DNA from: Nicotiana tabacum
Taxonomy: Eukaryota > Streptophyta > Magnoliopsida > Solanales > Solanaceae
Direction of reading: 5' to 3'
Assembly (NCBI RefSeq): GCF_000715075.1
Contig: NC_134080.1
Span: 37,800,758-37,864,757 of the forward strand
DNA length: 64,000 nucleotides
Every line of letters begins with the position of its first letter. Position 1 is the first letter of the stretch. Below the pieces are notes generated by a model. That model was not told the DNA's origin. It worked only from the letters and a program-made list of their open reading frames with translations, and ran no database searches. This document shows, piece by piece, positions 56,471 through 64,000 of this stretch. The translations under genes and the position numbers were made by a program.

Positions 56471-57146
56471 CATACTATCACTGTTGCAAAATTCAGAGAC
56501 ACATAAGAATGCTTTGATGAAGGTCTTGAGTGAAGCCTACGTGCCTAACAATATCACATGCAGAGAGACGGCCAACATGGTAGGGCATGTGTTGGAAAGT
56601 CACAAGATAATCTTCCACGAAGATGAGTTACCGCCCGAAGGGTTGAATCACAATAGAGCATTGCATATCACAGAGCAATTTGAAGACAAGTTCATTGCTA
56701 GGGTCTTGGTTGATGGAGGTTCAAGCCTCAATATTTGTTCGTTGGATACTCTGAAAAGACTAGGCAAAGGTTTCCATGAAATACGGGCAAAGAGCATGAA
56801 TGTGAAAGCTTTCGATGGGTCCCAAAGGGCCACGATTGGAGAGATTAATCTTTGTCTACAAATGGGGCCAACTTGGTTTGACGTTGAATTTCAGGTTCTC
56901 GACATATCAGCCTCATACAATCTCCTGTTAGGCCAACCATGGATATATGCCGCCGGGGCCGTGGCTTCCACACTACATCAAGCCGTGAAATTTGAATGGA
57001 ACCATCAGGAGGTGATCATTCACGGAGATAGGAGTAACCCTATTTACACCAGTCAAACCATCCTGGTTATTGGAAATAGAAGAAGGTTGGGAGGGGAAAC
57101 CTACCATCATATCAAACGTGTCAATGTCGTCGAAAAAGATAAATAG
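56471..57146 (+). pseudogene. Ogre-E aspartic protease
   Basis: Open from 56484 to 57146. 'ALMKVLSEAYVPNNIT' (56508), the active site 'RVLVDGGSSLNICSLDTL' (about 56699, DGG/S) and the second-half motif 'YNLLLGQPWIYAAGAVAS' (about 56917) are all present. This is the most intact protease in the window. A TAG immediately before the frame, at 56463, sits where Ogre-A has a Gln codon. It cleaves Gag-Pol. Confidence 0.87.
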
Positions 57147-58016
57147 TGGAGCAGCAAAATAGAAAGCATACTGCCATGGTCTGGGTATGAACCCGATAAG
57201 GGGCTTAGGGAGAATCTCCAGGGTATTACTAAGTCGATATAGCTGAAGAGTCACGGTACTACCTTTGGGCTCAAATATCAGTGTACATGGCAAGAGTATA
57301 ATGATTGGTCGCCTCCATGGCATAGACTTATTACCCTCTCGAGCAACCAGTGCCACATCTGGATCAGGCTTTTCACCAAGCTAACATAATATGGGGAACT
57401 GTAGAAGAAGAAGCATTGGCTAGGTTGAGGAATTGTTCTTCGAGGATAAAGACATGGACTGCAGTGCAATAATTGAGGAGGAGGAGGAGGAGGAAGAAGC
57501 CTCACTATTTAGACCGTGGAGAAGGGAGTTGTTCTCAGGAACTAGACCGCCAGATCATCCCTGGTCCGCCGAGTCCCTGGGTAGCTTGGCAGATTTTATT
57601 CCTATAGCCATTCTAGGCATTTAAGATTTTTAGTAATTTATTTTTAAGATTCACTTGTTTCAAAACAAATGCTCGACTCATCGAGTCGTACTCGTTTAGA
57701 TGTTTTAAGTCTTAATCAAAATGCATCGCTCTTTATTATTTACTACTATCTTTCATATTTTTATTTCTAGAGAGTTGTTGTTACTTTTCCTGATGAACCG
57801 GTGAGTGTGACATGTAATGAGGCAATGCAACATGAGAATGGTGATTCAGATGAAGAAGACGAGATACCTGAGGAAGTTGTGAGGGAAGTTGAAAACTTTG
57901 AGAATAATCCTAAGTCCAACTTGGAGGAGACCGAAGCAGTAAATTTAGGGGATGCCGAGACCATCAAAGAGATTCACATCAGCATTCACTTATCACCGAC
58001 AGAGAAAGAGGAGTAA
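57147..58016 (+). other. Ogre-E protease-RT linker with intron-like segment
   Basis: Two acidic open segments, 57433-57624 ('EEEEEEEEASLFRPWRREL') and 57771-58016 ('DSDEEDEIPEEVVREVENF'), are separated by AT-rich sequence ending TTATTTCTAG at 57770, a good 3' splice site. Ogre elements are known to splice an intron between protease and RT. A donor could not be fixed: GT at 57633 lies after stops, and the only frame-preserving position, near 57615, has no GT. The second segment runs in frame into RT after one stop at 58014. Confidence 0.6.
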
Positions 58017-58890
58017 ATTCATTTCTTAAAGGAGTATAAGGACATTTTTGCATGGTCATATGATGACATGACCGGTTTGAGGACGTCCATGGTGGCTCCC
58101 AAGTTGCCTATCGATCCCATGTGTCTGCCAGTGAAGCAGAAACTCAGAAAGTTCAAACCAGACATGAGCCTGAAAATCAAGGAGGAAGTACCAAGCAGAT
58201 CAAAGCCAAAGTTAACAGGGTGGTTGAGTACCCAACCTGGTTAGCTAACATTGTGCTAGTTCCGAAGAAAGATGGGAAAGTCTAAGTATGTGTTGACTAT
58301 CGGGATTTAAACAAAGCAAGTCCCAAGGATGACTTTCCACTGCAAAATATACACATCCTGATCGATAATTGTGCCAAGCATGGACTCCAATCTTTTATAG
58401 ATTGCTTCGCGAGTTATCACCAGATCTGGATGGACGAAGAAGACGCGGAGAAAATAGCTTTTATTACACCATGGGGGGTATACTGCTACAAGATGATGCC
58501 ATTTGGTCTTAAGAATGTCGGGGCTACCTACATGAGTGCAATTCCAACCATCTTCCATGATATGATACATAAAGAAATAGAGGTGTATGTGGACGATGTC
58601 ATTATCAAATCCAAGAGGGTCGCGGATCACATAGCGGACTTGAGAAAGTTCTTTGACAGGTTAAGAAGGTACAATCTGAAGCTGAACCCCGCGAAGTGTG
58701 TATTCGGGGTCCTCGCAGGAAAGGTACTGGGATTCATTGTCAGTCGTTGGGGGATCGAGCTAAATCTGTCTAAAGTCAAGGCTATTCAAGAATTACCACC
58801 TCTTAGGAGCAAAAAGGATGTAATGAGCTTCCTAGGGAATCTCAACTATATCAGTCGCTTCATAGCATAGTCCACGGTCATATATGAACC
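58017..58890 (+). pseudogene. Ogre-E reverse transcriptase
   Basis: 'EYKDIFAWSYDDMTGL' (about 58030), a frameshift near 58190, 'YPTWLANIVLVPKKDGK' (about 58230), a TAA at 58283, 'CVDYRDLNKASPKDDFPL' (58289), 'FITPWGVYCYKMMPFGLKN' (58460) and the catalytic YVDD at 58586-58597. 'KLNPAKCVFGVLAGKVLGFIVS' follows (about 58679). A TAG at 58868 stands where Ogre-A has Gln. It synthesises element DNA. Confidence 0.9.
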
Positions 58891-59480
58891 CATCTTCAAG
58901 ATGTTGAGGAAAGATGTCGAAACAAGTTGGACCAAGGATTGTCAAAAAGCTTTTGACAAAATCAAGGAGTACTTGTCCACACCACCAGTTCTGGTCCCGT
59001 CGAAACCAGGACGACCTTTGCTACTCTATCTATCTGTATTGGATGGAGCCTTCGGATGTGTTCTGGGACAACATGACGAGACATGAAGAAAGGAGCAAGC
59101 CATATATTACTTGAGTAAGAAGTTCATGCCTTACGAAGCACGGTACTCCTGCTAGAGCGCACTTGTTGTGCTTTGACTTGGACGGCCCAAAAAGTTGAGG
59201 CATTACTTCTGTGTCTGTACTACATACCTTATATACAGGATGGATCCTTTGAAATACATATTTCAGAAACCCATGCCAGCTCAGATGTTAGCTAAGTGGA
59301 AGATACTGTTGAGTGAGTTCGATATCATCTACGTAACTCAAAAGGTAGTCAAAGGCAAGCATTAGCAGATCATCTTGCTGAAAACCCGGTGGGAGGAGAA
59401 TACGAACCCTTGAAAATGTATTTTCTTGATGAAGAAGTGTCATTCATAGGGGAAGACATTACCGAAGCATACGACGGTTG
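58891..59480 (+). pseudogene. Ogre-E first RNase H
   Basis: 'WTKDCQKAFDKIKEYL' (about 58930), 'LLLYLSVLDGAFGCVLGQHD' (59018), then frameshifts near 59085 and 59150. 'KLRHYFCLYTTYLIYRMDPLKY' can be read in pieces near 59194-59260, and 'MLAKWKILLSEFDIIYV' near 59290. This is the Gypsy RNase H plus tether. Confidence 0.8.
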
Positions 59481-59860
59481 AAGGATGTTCTTTGACGGAG
59501 CTGTAAATTTTAGAGGAGTAGGAATTGGAGCAGTTTTGGTATTAGAAACAGGTCAACATTATCCAGTATTTGCTAAACTCAGGTTTCCCTGCACCAACAA
59601 CATGGCGTAATATGAAGCCTGCATACTAGGACCCAACATGGCAATCGACATGGATATTCAGGAGCTGCTGGTAATCGATGATTCAGATCTGCTTGTGTAC
59701 CAGGTACAAAGAGAATGGGCCACCAAGAATTCCAAGATATTGCCATATCTACACCATGTGCAGAAGTTAAGAAAGAGGTTCACGAAGATAGAGTTCCGAC
59801 ATATACCCAGAATTCAGAATGAGTTTTCCAATGCGTTGGCCACTTTATCATCCATGATAC
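59481..59860 (+). pseudogene. Ogre-E second (archaeal-type) RNase H
   Basis: 'MFFDGAVNFRGVGIGAVLVL' (about 59484) has the Asp and Gly-rich start of an archaeal-type RNase H; 'NNMA' with a TAA in place of the Glu codon before 'YEACILG' (about 59600); 'DIQELLVIDDSDLLVYQVQREW' in part (59653) holds the later Asp; and 'RHIPRIQNEFSNALATLSS' (about 59798) is the C-terminal helix. A second RNase H is diagnostic of the Tat lineage. Confidence 0.85.
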
Positions 59861-61213
59861 AACATCCAAATAAGAATTATATTAATCCCATTCCGGTGAG
59901 AATTCATAATCAGTCAGCATATTTTTCCCATGTTGAAGAAGAAACAAATGGAAAACCTTGGTTCCATGACATCAAGGAGTATTTGACGAAAGGGGAATAT
60001 CCGGGGCATGTGAACTACACTCAGAAACGCACACTCTGGAGATTGTCCAATCTCTTCTTCCACAACGGAGGAAACTTGTACAGGAGAACTCCTGATTTGG
60101 GACTGCTAAGATGTGTCGACGCAAAAGAGTCTTCTAAATTACTTGAGGACGTACATGCTGGGACCTGTGGCCCGCACATGAATGGTTTTATCCTAGCCAA
60201 GAAGATACTCGGGGCCGGTTACTTTTGGATGACCATGGAGACAAACTGCGTCCAGTATGTCCACAAATGCTACCAATGCCAAGTGCTTGCCGATATGATA
60301 AAAGTGCCGCCAAATAAGCTCAATGCAACAAGCTTACCTTGTCCATCTGCCGCCCGGGGAATGGATGTCATTGGTCCAATTGAGCCCACCACTTCAAATG
60401 GACACAGGTTTATTCTGGTAGCTATTGATTACTTCACAAAATGGTTAGAGGTTGCATCTTACAAAGTTGTAACCAGGAAGATCATCGTAGACTTTGTCAA
60501 AGATCATAGCGTTTGCCGATTTGGAGTTCCCGAGTCCATTGTTACTGATAACGCTGTTAATCTCAATAGTGATGTGATGAAAACCATGTGTGAAACTTTC
60601 AAAATCAAGTACAAGAATTCCATAGCCTATAGACCCCAGATGAATGAAGCCATAGAAGCCACCAACAAAAACATCAAAAAGATACTAAGGAGGATGGTAG
60701 AAAACCACAAACAGTGGCACGAATAGTGGCACGAGAAGCTATCGTTTGCTTTGTTGGGATACTGCACCACAGTTCACACATCAACCGGGGCAACTCCCTA
60801 TATGCTGGTTTATGGTACCTGTCATCCTAGCCGATGTAGAAATTCCTTCTTTAAGGATCATACAAGAAGTTGAACTGAGCGATGCAAAATGGATAAGGAG
60901 CCACTACAAACAATTGGCCCTTATAGATGAAAAAAGGATGAACGTAGTACGTTACGGTTAGCTTTACCAGAACAGAATGTCTAGAGCTTTCAACAAAAGA
61001 GTTAAACTAAGACAATTTGCACCAGGAAAGCTAGTGCTGAAGAAGATCTTCCCACACCAAGATGAAGACAAAGGGAAATTCTCTCCCAACTGGCAAGGTC
61101 CGTACATGGTTCACAGGGTGCTGACAAGAGGAGCATTCATACTTGCAGAAATGAACGGAGAAATTTGGCCAAAACCAATCAATTCAGACGCAGTCAAGAG
61201 ATACTATGCTTAG
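59861..61213 (+). pseudogene. Ogre-E integrase
   Basis: Zinc-binding HHCC from 'HAGTCGPHMNGFILAKKIL' (about 60150) to 'CYQCQVLAD' (60270). Catalytic residues lie in 'RGMDVIGPIEP' (60355), 'IVTDNAVNLNS' (60538) and 'NEAIEATNKNIKKILRR' (60643). TAG at 60724, then a frameshift near 60815 before the C-terminal part: 'FAPGKLVLKKIFPHQDED' (about 61015) and 'FSPNWQGPYMVHRVLTRGAF' (61081), the GPY-type module, ending at 61213. No chromodomain, as expected in Tat. Confidence 0.9.
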
Positions 61214-61340
61214 ACTATTTACAATTACTCATCTAATGTAATTGAATTACGCTTGATCTGATTCCCGTTTAAGAGGGGATGCATAGGCAGCCTTATGGGT
61301 TCGTTCATATCATAATAAAATTTCCATTTCCCCCAAAATC

Positions 61341-61560
61341 AGAAACTGGGGCAGAATTTTGAGGAGGACCCTCAAAATTCCGGAGCAAGTCCAGCCAATG
61401 CCAAAATATACCAGATGGTAAGAAATCGGCTAAGAAACTGGGGCAGTATTTTGAGAAGGATTCTCAAAATTCCGAGGAAGGTTCAGCAAAGTTCGAAAAC
61501 GGCCGAAGGATCATCTACCAAACTAGGGCAGAATTTTGAGGAGTACACTCAAAATTCTAA
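61341..61560 (+). repeat. Triple tandem hairpin in Ogre-E 3' region
   Basis: Three units about 90 bases apart begin AAACTGGGGCAG and fold as GAATTTTGAGG/CCTCAAAATTC (61354-61364 with 61370-61380), ATTTTGAGA/TCTCAAAAT (61448-61456 with 61462-61470) and GAATTTTGAG/CTCAAAATTC (61531-61540 with 61548-61557). Loops are 5, 5 and 7 bases. Confidence 0.88.
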
Positions 61561-61964
61561 CAAGAGGAAGTTGCAATGTCTTTGAAATGTGTTACAGTCA
61601 CTAGTTCATCTAAAAATCACTTGACATATCAATATGTTTCTAAAATGACTCTATTTTTATCAATAATTGCATATTTTCGAAAAATCTATTTCCGTAATGG
61701 TCAGGTGTTACCCAGGGAAACTCGAAAAGGCCTTCAGAATGGAGCAAAGCAAGGCCAGCGGGCAAAAGCACGAACCAACCTCCCCCTCACAAAACTTACA
61801 ATTTGTCTTTGAACACAGGCACATCTGACATAACGATAGCGTCCACATGTATACACAAAGAAAATTCACTATCAATTTGGCCATCAGACACCGAATATAT
61901 CTCCAGCTAAGAAATATACTACTCTTATTTGTTACTCTCTTTTTGCATGGGACTAAACCTTGTC

Positions 61965-62345
61965 CCGCATATGTGCATGAGGCTAATCCTTGCTTCCATA
62001 TTTGCATGATAGCTAATCCCTGCCTCCATACCTGCATGAGACTAATCCCTGCCTTCTATATCTGCATGAGGCTAATCCTTGCCTCCATACTTGCATGAGG
62101 CTAATTCTTGCATCCCTACTTGTATGAGGCTAATCCTTGCCTCCATATTTGCATGATGCTAATCCCTGCCTCCCTACCTGCATGAGGCGAGTCCCTGCCT
62201 CCATATCTGCATAAGGCTAATCACTGCCTCCCTACCTGCATGAGGCTAATCCCTGCCTCCACACATGCATGAGGCTAATCCCTGCCTCTACATTTGCATG
62301 AAGCTAATCCTTGCCTCCACATTTGCATGGGACTAAGCATTGTCC
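61965..62345 (+). repeat. 29-base tandem array in Ogre-E 3' region
   Basis: About 13 copies of a unit TGCATGAGGCTAATCCCTGC followed by CTCCATACC, with substitutions (for example GGGACTAAACCTTGTCC at the edges). Open frames across it are by-products. Confidence 0.9.
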
Positions 62346-62949
62346 CCTCTTACATAAATATTGCTCTATTCTAGTGCTATCTACTTGCTTTTCAATCGGG
62401 CTAAGCTCTGCCCTTCATTTCACAAGACTAAGACTCGTCTTGTTAACGTCATATTATTGCATCCCATGGGTGGAAATATGACCAATCTATCCAAAGGCAT
62501 CATAGTCTAAAAGGCATCATCCCTATAGCTGAAAGACACCATGCCATGGCCTGAGGTCCTCTTAAATTTGCATATCATTATTCAAAGGTGTCATGGTTCG
62601 GAGGCACCATCTTCATGGCCCGAGAATATCATTTCATGGCCTGCGAATCCCTCATAGAATAATTCATGGCCCAAGACATCATGGTCTGAGGACGTCATCT
62701 TAACCGTCCGAATGCAACTTTCGTAGTCCAAAGAGAATCTGTATCACGTTTAAATTTTTGCGCAAATACATGTTCGTAGCATCTCTTTATCTGCAGGTGA
62801 CCAGCAAGCAATCGCTATCCCAGTAGGATCAACCTCGCTCTAGTTCTTTCAAATTACCTCAAACCTAAACGTTCACCATAACCGTTATTGCATCTTGTGT
62901 CCGTTCTTGCAATGAATTCATCGGTATATTCCGCTAATGAATTCATATC

Positions 62950-64000
62950 GCTGCGTTGTGCAGCCTGATCCGATATATATATCGCTGCAGCGTGCAGCCC
63001 AATCCATATAAGTGTTGCTGCAGCGTGCAGCCCGATCCATAATTCATACATATATAAATATCCTCACCATTAGGTTCTCAACCTCTCTCAGTCATTAGCC
63101 TCACAGCTTCTCGAGAACAACAGTAGAAATTAGGGAACTCAGTCCAAACAGTCCTCACATTTTAAGAAGTAGAGTGATAAAATCAGTTTTAAACAATAAA
63201 CAGGTAAAACATGACTGAGGACATGCTTTCAAACAAGTAGAGTGAGGAAAGACAATAAAAATTCCCCTAAGGGTTTCAACAGGTCGACACAAGGCCCCAA
63301 ACATGGAATACAACCCATAATATAGTATAAATGACTAAAGAATGAAATATCATAAGGTTCCAAATCAAATATGCGACTTAATAGTTGCTACGGGACGAAC
63401 CAAGTCACACTCTCTATCGGTGCATGCCTACACGCTCGTCACCTAGCATGTGTGTCACCGCATTTATCAAAACAAGTCAAATATCGAGGTTTTGTACCCT
63501 CAGTTCCAGATTTACAATAGTTACTTACCTCAAACCGGTGAAAATACTACTCCACAATGCCTTTGCCCCTCGAATCGGCCTCCACTCGCGTCGAATCTAT
63601 CCAAAAACAGAATCACGACGTCAAAATATGCTAAGGGAACGAAGCCCAAACGAGAATAATCAATTTACAACATAAATCCTGAAATTACCAAAACCCGATC
63701 CCCGAGCCCATGTCTTAGAATTCGATAATTTTTACATCAATAGATTCCTTATCTCCCCACGAGTTCATACATATCAAAAGTTCTGAAATCCGACCTCAAA
63801 TGGTCTTTCAAATCCTCAATCGAAGGTCTAAGTTTTCAGGCCGTAGTTTCCCCAAACTTTGATCCTTAAATTCCATAAATTACAAGCTTAATGTGTGAAA
63901 TAATACCATAGAAACGAGTTTTAGGTCCAAATTCCTTACCTCAATGAAGTTCCCTTGAAATCCTTCTTCACAATCGTCCAAAAAGCTCCAAGGCCAACTT
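62950..64000 (-). mobile_element. Tekay-like LTR, minus strand, cut by window end
   Basis: Reverse complement of about 63700-63800 matches the Tekay LTR at 22720-22800 ('TTGATATGTATGAACTCG', 'GATGTAAA...GGGCTCGGGG'), and about 63420-63550 matches 22930-23070 ('GGTGACACAC.CTAG.TGACGAGCGTG'). Three GCTGCAGCGTGCAGCC-type hairpins lie at 62950-63045. The expected TGTCACGAC end is not seen at the left, so it is truncated near 62950 or diverged. Its other end lies past 64000. Confidence 0.75.

Larger units (their letters stand above)
43882..62949 (+). mobile_element. Ogre-E: second Ogre/Tat Ty3-Gypsy element
   Basis: 5' LTR 43882-51488 (4.6 kb net of a nested solo LTR), primer-binding site, ORF1, gag, protease, intron-like linker, RT, RNase H, a second archaeal-type RNase H, integrase and a long 3' region. 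ORF1 before gag and the second RNase H are diagnostic of Tat/Ogre. No 3' LTR is found before the Tekay-like LTR at the window end, so the element is truncated or continues beyond. GCAAT (43877-43881) precedes the LTR and is the predicted target duplication. Confidence 0.88.
61214..62949 (+). other. Ogre-E 3' untranslated region
   Basis: No coding frame with a domain. It contains three tandem hairpins (61341-61560), an array of about 13 units (61965-62345) and degenerate 'CATGGCC..GA..ATCAT' repeats (62460-62700). No polypurine tract plus LTR start was recognised. The short antisense frame 62854-63051 has no domain. Confidence 0.6.

Noticed and set aside
61965..62345. CRISPR-like array in the 29-base repeats
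   Set aside because: Pure tandem repeat lacking spacers, within a retrotransposon 3' region.

Overview
This is plant nuclear DNA, almost entirely nested and decayed retrotransposons around one probable host gene. Solanaceae (a Nicotiana-like large genome) is my inference from the combination of SIRE-type Copia, Tekay chromovirus, Ogre/Tat, Athila-like and RNase H-bearing LINE sequences. Only the mixture of families is seen directly, so the taxon is not certain. No tRNA, rRNA, CRISPR or bacterial signal was found.

Left block (1-32329). An Ogre/Tat-lineage Gypsy element (Ogre-A) starts with the last 415 bases of its 5' LTR, a primer-binding site and the extra ORF1 typical of Ogre. Its gag is split by a 3.8 kb solo LTR of the same family (5826-9642) with a perfect TGCAT target duplication. 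Gag, protease and reverse transcriptase then continue to about 12035, where the element ends abruptly against a 5'-truncated LTR of a Tekay chromovirus. That Tekay LTR is itself interrupted by a complete 10.2 kb SIRE-type Copia element (12255-22500) carrying an env-like third ORF. The Tekay LTR resumes at 22501. The Tekay body (gag, protease, RT, RNase H, integrase, chromodomain) and its 2.8 kb 3' LTR run to 32329.

Middle block (32330-43881). A minus-strand fragment resembling the pol-LTR spacer of Athila-type elements is followed by an unusual insertion (33632-37546). Two LTRs of one family face each other in inverted orientation around a primer-binding site and a gag fragment, and the whole unit is flanked by ATTGA direct repeats. 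Next comes about 0.9 kb of apparently single-copy sequence with a short hydrophilic LEA-like gene (37835-38203) whose promoter carries ABRE and RY motifs. A minus-strand LINE follows (RNase H, RT, endonuclease, ORF1).

Right block (43882-64000). A second Ogre/Tat element (Ogre-E) sits in the LINE ORF1. Its 4.6 kb 5' LTR contains a 3.0 kb Tekay-like solo LTR with a 40-base tandem array. The internal region carries ORF1, gag, protease, an intron-like linker, RT, two RNase H domains and integrase. After it comes a 3' region with tandem hairpins and a 29-base repeat array. The window closes in a minus-strand Tekay-like LTR.

Nearly all coding regions are pseudogenes. In many of them the damage is in-frame TAG/TAA/TGA more than indels, as expected from cytosine deamination of methylated repeats. 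The best novel leads are the inverted-LTR insertion with its target duplication, a family of dispersed GAACC-W-GGTTC palindromes throughout the Copia element, GC-rich hairpin cassettes just upstream of the TATA box in four different LTRs, and a triple hairpin with compensatory base changes.
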